Of a stretch of 23,204 bases of DNA, positions 1 to 7,708 are shown in pieces. The position numbers and the translations under genes were made by a program. The number at the start of each line of letters is the position of its first letter. Position 1 is the first letter of the stretch. Below the pieces are notes generated by a model. It ran no database searches. It saw only the letters and a program-made list of their open reading frames with translations, and was not told the origin of the DNA. This DNA comes from an uncultured Lachnospiraceae bacterium. Its GTDB lineage: Bacteria > Bacillota > Clostridia > Lachnospirales > Lachnospiraceae. Location: positions 1 to 23,204 of the forward strand of contig URCR01000048.1 of assembly GCA_900546325.1 (NCBI GenBank), in the 5' to 3' direction.

Positions 1-94
1 GTTATCAGTCTACACCATCAGTTTTCTTAAGTCCAGTTAACCTCTGAACAGTAACCGCTTTTTCTTTGTATTAAATTCAGAGCACAAAATGGAC

Positions 95-123
95 TTGTAT
101 ATTTGACTCATTTGTATTAAAAT
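95..123 (+). promoter_or_regulatory. Probable sigma-A promoter of the ferredoxin gene
   Basis: TTGTAT at 95-100 and TAAAAT at 118-123 are separated by 17 bases, giving a leader of about 45 nt before the ATG at 175. An overlapping TTGACT at 103-108 has no -10 at proper spacing. This is a match by eye only. Confidence 0.4.
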
Positions 124-174
124 AAACACAAATAGGCAGAGTTGATTCTGCCACAGAAAAGGAGGATACATACT

Positions 175-345
175 ATGGCACACGTAATTAGCGATGAATG
201 TGTAAGCTGTGGAGCTTGCGAAGCTGAATGTCCAGTTGGAGCAATCGCTCAGGGAGCAGATCACTACGAAATCAATGCTGATGCTTGCGTAGACTGTGGA
301 GCTTGTGCTGCACAATGTCCAACAGGAGCTATCTCTGCTGAATAA
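175..345 (+). CDS. 2[4Fe-4S] ferredoxin
   Basis: This is a 56-residue electron carrier of the clostridial bacterial-type ferredoxin family, expected to be cytosolic and to serve low-potential redox partners such as pyruvate:ferredoxin oxidoreductase, hydrogenase or Rnf. Two CxxCxxCxxxCP motifs are complete: Cys9, 12, 15, 19 and Cys38, 41, 44, 48. Each pattern contributes three ligands to one cluster and one to the other. The frame is open upstream to 142, but the ATG at 175 is preceded at normal spacing by AAGGAGG (159-165), so the short form is chosen. Length matches the family. It is monocistronic, with its own promoter and a strong terminator, and converges with the MerR-type gene. The physiological partner cannot be told from the sequence. 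Confidence 0.95.
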   Translation: MAHVISDECVSCGACEAECPVGAIAQGADHYEINADACVDCGACAAQCPTGAISAE

Positions 346-401
346 TTCACAGACGGCTGCCAGACGGCCGCATAGCTCAGTAAGTATATAAGCATAAAAG
401 T

Positions 402-441
402 GGGACAAATCAGATACAATGTCTGATCTGTCCCCTTTTTT
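402..441 (+). terminator. Rho-independent terminator of the ferredoxin gene
   Basis: The stem pairs 402-414 with 422-434 with one mismatch (A408/C428) around a 7-nt loop, and is followed by six T residues (436-441). On the minus strand the stem is followed only by TTTT, so it may weakly stop the converging MerR-type transcript too. Confidence 0.85.
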
Positions 442-499
442 GTGTGATAAGGTCCTATACATAGAATATGTACGGCCTGCATCTCCATCCCGCATCAGG

Positions 500-1168
500 C
501 TACACTTCGAATAGCTTCCTCAGCTTTCCGACCGGCGATGCCTTGACGCTCTCCCGCCTGATCTGCTGCTGTTGTCTGATCAGGCTGTCCAGCTTACGGT
601 AATGCTCTTCTTCTTTCTGCTCTTTCATATGGAATAACGTTTCCATCTCCCCGAGTACATTTTTTGTGACCGTATGGCTGACTTCCTGGGCAAGCTTTGT
701 ATTATTCTCGGCAATCACCTTCTGGAGTGCTTCTCCGATAAAATTCTGGACTTGCAGGAACTTGTCCGTATCCACAACTTCCGGCTGTGCCTTGACAATC
801 TGTCCTCTTTTCTGTTCCTCCATCTGCTCCCGGATGTCTCTCTTTGGTGTCTCTATGGATCTTTCTTCCGGGCTCTGTCTGACTCTGTTATTCTCTCTTT
901 CCTCCATCTCTGCCAGTTTTTTCTTCTTCTGTTCCCTTGCTTTCTTTAACTCTGGTATTACGGTTTTTAACTCTCTCAGCTGCATGCTCTGCTCCTTCAG
1001 ATCTTTGATGCAGTGAAATAAGCGGATGTCATCTTCTGTATAGTAGCGGTGTCCCATCTCTGTCCTGCCGATCGGAAGGTCAAGTTCTTCCTCCCAGTAT
1101 CTCAGCACATGTGCCTCCACCCCCACTCGTTTTGCAGCTTCTGAAATCATATAGTGAACTTCGCCCAT
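500..1168 (-). CDS. MerR-family HTH protein with long coiled-coil tail
   Basis: The 222-residue protein has an N-terminal MerR winged-helix domain (about residues 5-75, including the LRYWEEE and GHRYYTEDD signatures). A long, charged, helix-prone segment follows (about 75-205) and the end is basic. It has a single cysteine (Cys53) and no recognisable effector domain, so it is unlikely to be a metal or drug sensor. The architecture resembles B. subtilis RacA (MerR-type DNA binding plus coiled coil, chromosome anchoring), but that is an analogy from layout, not an established match. The ATG is preceded by GGAGG (1178-1182) at 9-nt spacing. It lies 89 bp downstream of dnaB and has its own extended -10 promoter. 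A transcription factor of unknown regulon is the alternative. Confidence 0.85.
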   Translation of the reverse strand: MGEVHYMISEAAKRVGVEAHVLRYWEEELDLPIGRTEMGHRYYTEDDIRLFHCIKDLKEQSMQLRELKTVIPELKKAREQKKKKLAEMEERENNRVRQSPEERSIETPKRDIREQMEEQKRGQIVKAQPEVVDTDKFLQVQNFIGEALQKVIAENNTKLAQEVSHTVTKNVLGEMETLFHMKEQKEEEHYRKLDSLIRQQQQIRRESVKASPVGKLRKLFEV

Positions 1169-1181
1169 AAAAAATAACCTC

Positions 1182-1217
1182 CAATATGTAATAACCTATA
1201 AAGATTATAGCATATTG
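1182..1217 (-). promoter_or_regulatory. Extended -10 promoter with nested inverted repeats, MerR-type gene
   Basis: On the minus strand, TGCTATAAT (1204-1212) is an extended -10 element with no good -35. The inner dyad CTATAA-N3-TTATAG (1196-1210) overlaps the -10. An outer pair, CAATATG (1182-1188) and CATATTG (1211-1217), brackets it. Autoregulation by the MerR-type product is inference. Confidence 0.45.
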
Positions 1218-1257
1218 AAGGTCTGTTCTTTTGCACTTTCCATCGCAAGTTTCGCCA

Positions 1258-2601
1258 TTATTCCTGCTTTCTCGTCGCATTGGCAAATTTCGTGTAATTT
1301 GGAAGCCATGCAAGATTCACGGTTCCGATCGGACCGTTTCTCTGTTTCGCAATGATGATCTCTGCGATGTTCTTCATATCAGTGTCTTTGTTATAATAAT
1401 CATCACGGTAAATAAACATTACAACGTCGGCATCCTGCTCGATCGCACCGGATTCTCGGAGGTCTGACATCATCGGACGATGATCCGGTCTCTGCTCCAC
1501 GGCACGGCTCAGCTGAGAAAGTGCGATTACCGGCACATTCAGCTCTCTGGCAAGCCCTTTTAAAGATCTGGAAATATCTGAAATCTCCTGCTGTCTGGAT
1601 TCCGCACGTCCGCCCACACGCCCGGTCATCAACTGCAAGTAGTCGATGATGATCAGGTCTAATCCCTGCTCCAGCTTAAACTTCCTGCACTTGGAGCGAA
1701 GTTCTGAAATAGAAATACCCGGCGTGTCGTCAATGATCATCTTTGATTTCCCGATGATCCCGGCCCCTTCGATCAGCTTTTCCCAGTCTGAATCTTTCAG
1801 GTTCCCGGTACGGAGAAGCTGTGCATCCACTTGGGATTCCAGTGAAAACAGACGGTTCACCAGCTGTTCCTTGGACATCTCCAGACTGAAGATCGCCACG
1901 GTCTTATTGCTGCGGAAGGCGACATGCTGTGCAATATTCAGAACAAATGCTGTCTTTCCCATAGACGGTCTCGCCGCCACAAGGATCAGATCCGACGGCT
2001 GCAGACCGGATGTCTTATAGTCAAGGTCAATGAATCCTGTAGGGATTCCTGTAACCGTTCCCTTTGTCTTAGAAGACTTCTCGATCTTATCTAACGCATT
2101 TAACACGACCTGCTTAATCGGAACATAGTCGCCGGTATTTCTCTTCTGTACAAGTTCGAACACCTTCTTCTCGGTGGTCTCAAGTACCGCCTCCAGAGGT
2201 TCCCGACCGAGGTAACACATGTTCTCGATCTCCTCATTCAGCTTGATCAGTTTTCGCAACATCGATTTTTCCATGACGATCTCTGCGTAGTATTTTACGT
2301 TCGCAGAAGTCGGAACCGCTGTCAGAAGATCTCTTGCGAATTCAAGGCTGGTGATTTCCGGCGGAACATCCTTTTCCTTCAGGCGTTCCTGAAGGGTGAT
2401 CAGATCGACCGGCTTTCCTTCATTGAAAAGTTCCACCATTGCCTCAAACAGAATGCCGTATGCCGTCTGATAAAAGTCCTCCCGGCTGACGATCTCTGCT
2501 GCTGTCATGATCGCATCCTTATCCATCAGCATCGCACCGACAACGGACTGCTCCGCCTCAATGCTGTGTGGAAGGACTCTCTTGATCAATGCCTCTTCCA
2601 T
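1258..2601 (-). CDS. dnaB: Replicative DNA helicase DnaB
   Basis: This is the hexameric 5'-3' helicase of the replication fork (called DnaC in B. subtilis). From the ATG at 2601 it is 447 residues, normal for the family. The N-terminal primase-interacting domain includes IEAEQSVVG (about 14-22). The C-terminal RecA-like domain has Walker A GRPSMGKT-like sequence at 209-217 (here AARPSMGKT), Walker B LIIIDYLQL at 316-324 and a DLRESGAIEQDAD segment near 380-392. An in-frame GTG at 2610 abuts the rplI stop but has no Shine-Dalgarno sequence. The ATG at 2601 has AGGTGG a few bases upstream and gives the usual N-terminus, so it is preferred. Third gene of the gdpP-rplI-dnaB operon, a conserved Firmicutes order. 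No intein is present. Confidence 0.96.
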   Translation of the reverse strand: MEEALIKRVLPHSIEAEQSVVGAMLMDKDAIMTAAEIVSREDFYQTAYGILFEAMVELFNEGKPVDLITLQERLKEKDVPPEITSLEFARDLLTAVPTSANVKYYAEIVMEKSMLRKLIKLNEEIENMCYLGREPLEAVLETTEKKVFELVQKRNTGDYVPIKQVVLNALDKIEKSSKTKGTVTGIPTGFIDLDYKTSGLQPSDLILVAARPSMGKTAFVLNIAQHVAFRSNKTVAIFSLEMSKEQLVNRLFSLESQVDAQLLRTGNLKDSDWEKLIEGAGIIGKSKMIIDDTPGISISELRSKCRKFKLEQGLDLIIIDYLQLMTGRVGGRAESRQQEISDISRSLKGLARELNVPVIALSQLSRAVEQRPDHRPMMSDLRESGAIEQDADVVMFIYRDDYYNKDTDMKNIAEIIIAKQRNGPIGTVNLAWLPNYTKFANATRKQE

Positions 2602-2610
2602 GCGTTCCAC

Positions 2611-3057
2611 CTACGCTTCTGTGACAACGACTTTCAGATCTGCTGTCACTTTTGTGTGAAGTTTCACCTGAACGATATGTGTTCCCAATGTCTTGATCGC
2701 TTCTTTTAACTGGATTTTCTTCTTATCAATATCATAGCCCATCTGTTCTTTGACTGCATGTGCCACTTCCTTTGAAGAAACAGAACCGAATGTTCTTCCG
2801 CCCTCTCCGACTTTGATCTGCAGTGTTACCTTTCCCGCTTCGATCTTCTCTGCAAGCGCTTTGGCAGCTTCTAACTGCTCCTGGGCAACCTTTTCTTCGT
2901 TCGCTTTCTGAAGCTTCAGGTCATTTAAATTCTTTCCGGTTGCTTCCAACCCTAATTTCTTTGGTAAAATAAAGTTTCTCGCGTATCCGTCATTGACGTT
3001 TACAATCTCTCCCTTTTTCCCAAGTGCCTTTACATCTTCTAATAAAATTACTTTCAT
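2611..3057 (-). CDS. rplI: 50S ribosomal protein L9
   Basis: The 148-residue protein has the standard two-domain L9 form. An N-terminal rRNA-binding domain (MKVILLEDV..LGKKG..V.V.DGYARNFLIP-type sequence, residues 1-40) is followed by a long helix and a C-terminal domain ending around 145. It binds 23S rRNA near the base of the L1 stalk and affects decoding fidelity. Its start overlaps the gdpP stop (TAATG), and its AAGGAGGAG ribosome binding site (3065-3073) lies inside the gdpP coding end, which suggests translational coupling. Its TAG stop is followed 9 nt later by the preferred dnaB start. Confidence 0.97.
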   Translation of the reverse strand: MKVILLEDVKALGKKGEIVNVNDGYARNFILPKKLGLEATGKNLNDLKLQKANEEKVAQEQLEAAKALAEKIEAGKVTLQIKVGEGGRTFGSVSSKEVAHAVKEQMGYDIDKKKIQLKEAIKTLGTHIVQVKLHTKVTADLKVVVTEA

Positions 3058-5105
3058 TATATATCTCCTCCTTCTATCATCTCGTCCAATGTGCCTTTGA
3101 TCATCTCGATGACTTCCCCGACTTCCATATCAGAAAACTGTGCTCCTGCCACGTTGATATGGCCGCCTCCTCCGAGACGCTCTGTAATGATCTGAACATT
3201 TACTTCATCAATGGCGCGGGCGCTTAAATACACCTTGCCATTGTACGCTGTCAATACAAACGACGCGCGGATCCCCGCAATATTGAGCAGTTCATTCGCC
3301 GCCTGAGCTCCGACGATCGTCGGACTCTCAATGCCCTTGCCCGGACATTCTGCGATGGCAAATTCACCTCTGTACACTTCTGCACTGCGCACGGTTTCCG
3401 CCTTAGCCCGGTACGAATCCATGTCATCCCGGAACATCTTTCTCACCCGTGTGATATCTGCACCGCAGCGCCGCAGAAATGCAGCCGCCTCAAAGGTTCT
3501 GACACCGGTTCTGCTCACAAAATTATTAGTGTCGATCATGATTCCCGCATACATACAGTCTGCCTCCACCGCCTTGATCCGGATATCATCTGCAATGTAC
3601 TGCAGCACTTCCGCTACCATCTCGCAGGTAGAAGATGCATATGGTTCAATATAGGACAATACTGCATTGTCTATGCTGTTGCTTCCCTGTCTGTGATGAT
3701 CCAGTACAACAATCGTCTTCGTCATACCGAGAAGCTCCTGGCACTCTGTCAGCTCCGGCTTATTCGTATCCACCACAACAACCATCGTGTTCTCTGTCAC
3801 CACGTCTTTTACCTGAGATGACGTCAGAAACAGATCGTCATCATACGCTGCATTGTCCCGGATACGCTCATACAGAGGTCTGACAGAACTTGTAATATCA
3901 TTGATCACGATATGTACTTTCTTCTCCATGATCGTCGCCGCGCGGTAAATCCCGATAGCCGCCCCAAAAGAATCGACATCCCCGATCTTGTGTCCCATGA
4001 CAATGACCTTGTCCTTCGCGGCAATAAATTCTCTCAGTGCCTCCGCCTTGACTCTCGCCTTGACTCTCGTATTCTTCGCCACCTGCTCCCGCTTTCCGCC
4101 AAAATACGTGATATTGTTGGCATCCTTTACAACAGCCTGGTCTCCTCCCCTTGCAAGTGCAAGGTCGATCGCCACTCGGGCATAGTTGTAACTCTGCGCA
4201 TAGGTGTCGGTGCTCATACCAAGCCCGATGCTAAGCGTCGCCGGCATCTCATTTCCGATGTTGATGCCCTTGACCTCCTCTAACAGTGCGAATTTATCTT
4301 CTTTCAGCTGCTGAAAATACTTCTTCTTAATAACGATAAAGTACTTGTCCTTCTCCATCTTCTTGACGATTCCGTCGATCTTTGCAATATACTGATTGAT
4401 CTTCCGGTCGATCAGCGCCACAAGCAGTGACTGCCTGACTTCCTCGACGCTCTCGATCACCTCGTCAAAGTTATCAATATAGATCAGACCTGCAATCATC
4501 TTCTGCGCATCATTCTCACGAATGTATTTGTTCAGTTCCGTGACATCCTTCAGATAAATTGCAATGAAGTATTCCTTCTCCTTCGGAAGCTGTAAAAGCT
4601 CTTCCGTCTCACTGAAGCCCTCCACAGATACTTTGTGCATAGCCACCGAATATTCTTTCTCTTTGTAAATCACATTCAGCTGTACCTGCTCTGTTTCTGC
4701 CTTCGGAAATACCCCCCGGTTCAGTTCCGAAATTACCTTGTTAATATACTTCTCTGCCTTATCGCCCTGCCCGGTCACCACTTTAAAGCTGTCATTCATC
4801 CATATGATCTGCCCGTCATCCATCAGAAGCGCATATGGAATAGAAAGTTCCTTCAGCAGTGTATTCTGGACAACACCGTACTGTGCTGCAAACTGTACCA
4901 GATCCGCCATGATCAGCGACTTGCTGTACATATAGAGCACACCCACTCCGATTCCATAGATTGTCACAATGACTGCCATCATGATCCCTGCCTGCCTGCT
5001 CATAAAAAAGATCCAGACGGTCATTGCCACAAGCAGAATCAGCATGAAGATCGGCCACTGCATATAGAAGCGGAGCTGTCCTTTTAATCGAATATCCTTC
5101 TTCAT
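3057..5105 (-). CDS. gdpP: Cyclic-di-AMP phosphodiesterase GdpP (DHH/DHHA1)
   Basis: This 682-residue membrane enzyme hydrolyses c-di-AMP to pApA and so influences osmotic, cell-wall and potassium homeostasis. Two transmembrane helices lie at about 15-35 and 40-60. A PAS-like region (about 80-190) and a degenerate GGDEF domain (about 200-335) follow; no GGDEF active-site motif is visible. The DHH domain has MGHKIGDVDS (His372, Asp376, Asp378), Asp446 in VVVVDTNKP, and Asp469-His470-His471. DHHA1 carries GGGGH at 645-649. All metal ligands I would expect are present, so it should be active. The ATG is preceded by GAGGG (5113-5117) at 7-nt spacing. First gene of the gdpP-rplI-dnaB unit; B. subtilis GdpP is of similar size (659 residues). 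Confidence 0.95.
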   Translation of the reverse strand: MKKDIRLKGQLRFYMQWPIFMLILLVAMTVWIFFMSRQAGIMMAVIVTIYGIGVGVLYMYSKSLIMADLVQFAAQYGVVQNTLLKELSIPYALLMDDGQIIWMNDSFKVVTGQGDKAEKYINKVISELNRGVFPKAETEQVQLNVIYKEKEYSVAMHKVSVEGFSETEELLQLPKEKEYFIAIYLKDVTELNKYIRENDAQKMIAGLIYIDNFDEVIESVEEVRQSLLVALIDRKINQYIAKIDGIVKKMEKDKYFIVIKKKYFQQLKEDKFALLEEVKGINIGNEMPATLSIGLGMSTDTYAQSYNYARVAIDLALARGGDQAVVKDANNITYFGGKREQVAKNTRVKARVKAEALREFIAAKDKVIVMGHKIGDVDSFGAAIGIYRAATIMEKKVHIVINDITSSVRPLYERIRDNAAYDDDLFLTSSQVKDVVTENTMVVVVDTNKPELTECQELLGMTKTIVVLDHHRQGSNSIDNAVLSYIEPYASSTCEMVAEVLQYIADDIRIKAVEADCMYAGIMIDTNNFVSRTGVRTFEAAAFLRRCGADITRVRKMFRDDMDSYRAKAETVRSAEVYRGEFAIAECPGKGIESPTIVGAQAANELLNIAGIRASFVLTAYNGKVYLSARAIDEVNVQIITERLGGGGHINVAGAQFSDMEVGEVIEMIKGTLDEMIEGGDI

Positions 5106-5140
5106 ATTTTAACCCTCAATAGAACTAAAGTTACCATTAA

Positions 5141-5149
5141 ATTATACCA
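5141..5149 (-). promoter_or_regulatory. Extended -10 promoter of gdpP-rplI-dnaB
   Basis: Minus-strand TGGTATAAT is a consensus -10 with the TGn extension. No clear -35 is seen. The predicted start site is near 5134, giving a leader of about 30 nt. Confidence 0.5.
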
Positions 5150-5286
5150 CTTTTTGCCCGGATATGGAAGTACCAATCAACCGGCCTGCAAACCTGCCCC
5201 AAACGGGAGAACTTTCCTTAAAAATAAGAGGCGCATTCCTGCACCTCAAAAATATTTTACCCCAACCCTTGACAAAGAGCCGAAAA

Positions 5287-5331
5287 GGAGAGAAACCGAT
5301 CGTCCCTGTAACCCGGACCAGTTTTCTCTCC
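5287..5331 (-). terminator. Probable terminator downstream of galE
   Basis: The 9-bp outer stem is perfect (5287-5295 with 5323-5331) and there is a small inner stem (GTCC 5302-5305 with GGAC 5315-5318). In the minus-strand direction it is followed by only TTTT, so it is weaker than the other terminators here. Confidence 0.5.
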
Positions 5332-5365
5332 TTCTTCTTTATCTCCGCGAGATTCTTATATCTTC

Positions 5366-6382
5366 TTATTCTTCATATCCGTTTGGATTGTTGGACTGCC
5401 ATCTCCATGAGTCCTCGCACATTTCCTCAAGGCCTCTCTTGGCTTCCCATCCAAGTTCTGCTTTTGCTTTTGCAGGGTCTGCGTAGCAGGCTGCGATATC
5501 TCCGGCTCTGCGCGGCTTGATCTCGTATTTGATCTCTTTTCCGCAGGCTTTGCCGAATGCCTTTACCATATCAAGAACGGAGTATCCGTTTCCTGTTCCG
5601 AGGTTATAGATGCATACGCCCGCTTTTTCTTCGATCTTCTTCAATGCTTTCACATGTCCAAGTGCAAGATCTACAACGTGGATATAGTCACGCACACCTG
5701 TTCCGTCATGTGTATCATAGTCATCTCCGAATACTCCGAGGCATTCTAATTTCCCAACTGCCACCTGTGTGATGTAAGGCATTAAGTTGTTCGGAATTCC
5801 CTTCGGGTTCTCTCCGATTGTTCCGCTCTTGTGTGCTCCTACCGGGTTGAAGTAACGGAGTAATACAACATTCCATTCCGGGTCTGCTGTATGTAAGTCT
5901 GTGAGGATCTGCTCTAACATTGACTTTGACCAGCCGTATGGATTTGTACACTGTCCCTTCGGGCATTCCTCTGTGATCGGTACAAATGCCGGATCTCCAT
6001 ATACTGTTGCGGAAGAACTGAAGATAATGTTCTTCACTCCTGCGTTTCTCATTGCATCGCAGAGCACCAGTGTTCCTGCAATGTTGTTGTCATAATACTC
6101 CAATGGTTTTACAACAGATTCTCCGACTGCCTTTAATCCTGCAAAGTGAATCACTGCATCGATCTCTTCTTTTTCAAATATATTCTTTAAAGCTTCTGCA
6201 TCTCGGATATCTGCCTCATAAAATGGTACCGGCTTTCCGACAATCTTCTCAACGCGCTTTAACGACTCCTTGCTGGAATTGCATAAATTATCTAATACAA
6301 CAACGTCATATCCTGCATTGATCAGTTCGATGCATGTATGGCTTCCGATATATCCGGCTCCGCCTGTTACTAAAATTGCCAT
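5366..6382 (-). CDS. galE: UDP-glucose 4-epimerase, predicted to accept UDP-GalNAc
   Basis: This NAD-dependent SDR epimerase interconverts UDP-galactose and UDP-glucose. It is 338 residues, the size of E. coli GalE. It has the Rossmann motif TGGAGYIGS (Gly7, Gly10, Gly13), a SSSATVYG segment with Ser124, and catalytic Tyr149 and Lys153 in YGWSK. In RRAGDIAACYADP, Cys299 occupies the place of E. coli Tyr299 and human GALE Cys307. A small residue there is the known determinant for also accepting UDP-GlcNAc/UDP-GalNAc, so bifunctionality is inferred. The ATG at 6382 follows AGGAGG (6391-6396). The frame is open 30 codons further upstream, but that extension covers the promoter. It is a single-gene unit next to the phosphorylase-pathway kinase and nucleotidyltransferase. 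Confidence 0.95.
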   Translation of the reverse strand: MAILVTGGAGYIGSHTCIELINAGYDVVVLDNLCNSSKESLKRVEKIVGKPVPFYEADIRDAEALKNIFEKEEIDAVIHFAGLKAVGESVVKPLEYYDNNIAGTLVLCDAMRNAGVKNIIFSSSATVYGDPAFVPITEECPKGQCTNPYGWSKSMLEQILTDLHTADPEWNVVLLRYFNPVGAHKSGTIGENPKGIPNNLMPYITQVAVGKLECLGVFGDDYDTHDGTGVRDYIHVVDLALGHVKALKKIEEKAGVCIYNLGTGNGYSVLDMVKAFGKACGKEIKYEIKPRRAGDIAACYADPAKAKAELGWEAKRGLEEMCEDSWRWQSNNPNGYEE

Positions 6383-6443
6383 GTTCGTATCCTCCTGTTT
6401 TTTATGATTTGTAGAGTAACATGAGAAATCCTTCTCTTTTTCT

Positions 6444-6472
6444 ATTATAATACTGCCTTTCAGGCAGTACAA
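6444..6472 (-). promoter_or_regulatory. galE promoter with palindrome filling the spacer
   Basis: On the minus strand, TTGTAC (6467-6472), a 17-bp spacer and TATAAT (6444-6449) form a good sigma-A promoter. A perfect 8-bp inverted repeat with a 3-nt centre (6451-6469, core CTGCCT-N3-AGGCAG) occupies the spacer and is positioned like a repressor operator. The cognate regulator is unknown. Confidence 0.55.
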
Positions 6473-6543
6473 CTCTTTTTTATGTTTTTTGTTTTAAAAC
6501 ATTTTTTCTGTTCTAATCTATTTCTCACAAAATCATTCCAGAG

Positions 6544-6574
6544 CTGATACGTGCGGTTTCCCGCACGCCATCAG
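6544..6574 (-). terminator. GNRA-capped hairpin after nahK (weak terminator or stabiliser)
   Basis: A 7-bp GC-rich stem (6550-6556 with 6561-6567) is closed, on the minus strand, by a GAAA tetraloop. It is extended below an internal loop by 6544-6548 pairing with 6570-6574. It begins 14 nt after the nahK stop but has no immediate T-run, so termination is not assured. Confidence 0.45.
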
Positions 6575-6588
6575 GAAAATTTTTCTGC

Positions 6589-7704
6589 TTAAACATTATA
6601 TTTCTTGATGATATCCTGCATGATATCCCATTTTGCTTCCATGTCTTCCACAAGCTTAAACTGTGTACGGCAGCGATCAAGATTATGATGTTCTCTGTGG
6701 ATCTTGAAATAGTGATCCCCTTCAAGATAGTCTGTCAAAAAGCGCATACCACATTCAAATGTCATGACCTTTGCTCCCATCGGCATCATCTCAATCTCTT
6801 TGTTTGTGAGTTTCCCGCCGCATCCTTCGATATATCCTTTTGCGTACAGATCAAATAATTCCATATCGCAGGATACTTTACTCAGATCGATTTCATCTTC
6901 CGCCGCTGTGCTTGCTCCAAAACGAATGGAATCACCGAAGTCATTCATTGCAAGTCCCGGCATGACTGTGTCAAGGTCGATGACACAGATTCCTTTTCCG
7001 GTCTTATCATCGATCATAATGTTGTTTAACTTTGTATCATTGTGTGTCACACGAAGCGGAAGCTCTCCTGCTGCAAGCATATCTCCGAATACATTTGCCA
7101 CATCTTCATGTGCAAGAACAAAATCAATCTCTTTCTGAACAGAAGCTGCACGTCCGCACACGTCTGCCTCCACCGCTTTTTTGAACACTTCAAAACGCGC
7201 CTTTGTATCGTGGAATCCTTTGATCGTCTCATGAAGAGTCTCTGCCGGATAGTCTGCAAGTAATCTTTGGAAGTTCCCGAAAGATACTGCGCTCTGATAG
7301 AAATCATCCGGTTTTTCTACCTGGTCATAGCTGGTAGCTCCATCGATGAATTTGTAGCATCTCCAGTAGTCCCCCTGAGAATCCACATAGTACGGTCTGT
7401 TTGCAACCGTGCGGATAATATTTAATGTCTCTCTCTCCGGATCTCCACCGTTTTCAATGATCTTCTTACGAAGGTAAGAAGTAACACCGAGTACGTTCTC
7501 CATCAGTTCTTCCGGCTGCGTGAAGATTTCCTTGTTCATACGCTGTAAGATCACGCGCAGAAGTCCCATGCCGGAGATGTCAAATGTCAGCAGGAAGGTA
7601 TCATTGATATGTCCGCTTCCATATGGGCGTTCATCGATCAGAACCCCCTCAAATCTAAAATTTGCAATTGCTTCATCTTTTTGTCTGTTTGATACGATTC
7701 CCAT
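6589..7704 (-). CDS. nahK: N-acetylhexosamine 1-kinase-like phosphotransferase
   Basis: This 371-residue member of the aminoglycoside/choline-kinase-like (APH) superfamily is most like NahK/LnpB, which phosphorylates GlcNAc or GalNAc at the anomeric position using ATP. Visible motifs are a nucleotide-binding region near YGSGHINDTF (28-37), the catalytic loop THNDTKLNN (Asp223, Asn228), and the metal site VIDLDTV (Asp243/Asp245) followed by MNDFGDSIRFG. B. longum NahK is 359 residues. The ATG at 7704 lies 4 nt after the nucleotidyltransferase stop with GGGGAG upstream (about 12 nt, somewhat long). An in-frame ATG at 7746 inside the previous gene lacks a good ribosome binding site. Gene order and the nearby GH112 enzyme support a HexNAc substrate, but substrate is not proven by motifs. 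Confidence 0.85.
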   Translation of the reverse strand: MGIVSNRQKDEAIANFRFEGVLIDERPYGSGHINDTFLLTFDISGMGLLRVILQRMNKEIFTQPEELMENVLGVTSYLRKKIIENGGDPERETLNIIRTVANRPYYVDSQGDYWRCYKFIDGATSYDQVEKPDDFYQSAVSFGNFQRLLADYPAETLHETIKGFHDTKARFEVFKKAVEADVCGRAASVQKEIDFVLAHEDVANVFGDMLAAGELPLRVTHNDTKLNNIMIDDKTGKGICVIDLDTVMPGLAMNDFGDSIRFGASTAAEDEIDLSKVSCDMELFDLYAKGYIEGCGGKLTNKEIEMMPMGAKVMTFECGMRFLTDYLEGDHYFKIHREHHNLDRCRTQFKLVEDMEAKWDIMQDIIKKYNV

Positions 7705-7708
7705 GATC

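Noticed and set aside
1..174. Possible end of a gene entering from the left edge
   Set aside because: Short frames run from the edge to stops at about 30-60 on +, but none shows a recognisable protein end or codon pattern. Only the ferredoxin promoter can be supported here.
666..1016. 116-residue plus-strand frame opposite the MerR-type gene
   Set aside because: Composition (Ser/Leu/Phe/Cys-rich) is that of an antisense shadow. It has no ribosome binding site and is fully contained in a well-supported gene.
4635..5087. 150-residue plus-strand frame opposite gdpP
   Set aside because: His/Cys-rich antisense translation of the gdpP membrane and PAS regions, with no ribosome binding site or family signature.
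5268..5273. TTGACA on the plus strand in the galE-gdpP gap
   Set aside because: No -10 at workable spacing and no plus-strand gene follows.
5106..5365. Possible riboswitch or T-box leader ahead of gdpP
   Set aside because: The predicted leader is only about 30 nt, and the one strong hairpin (5287-5331) lies upstream of the promoter, where it fits as the galE terminator.
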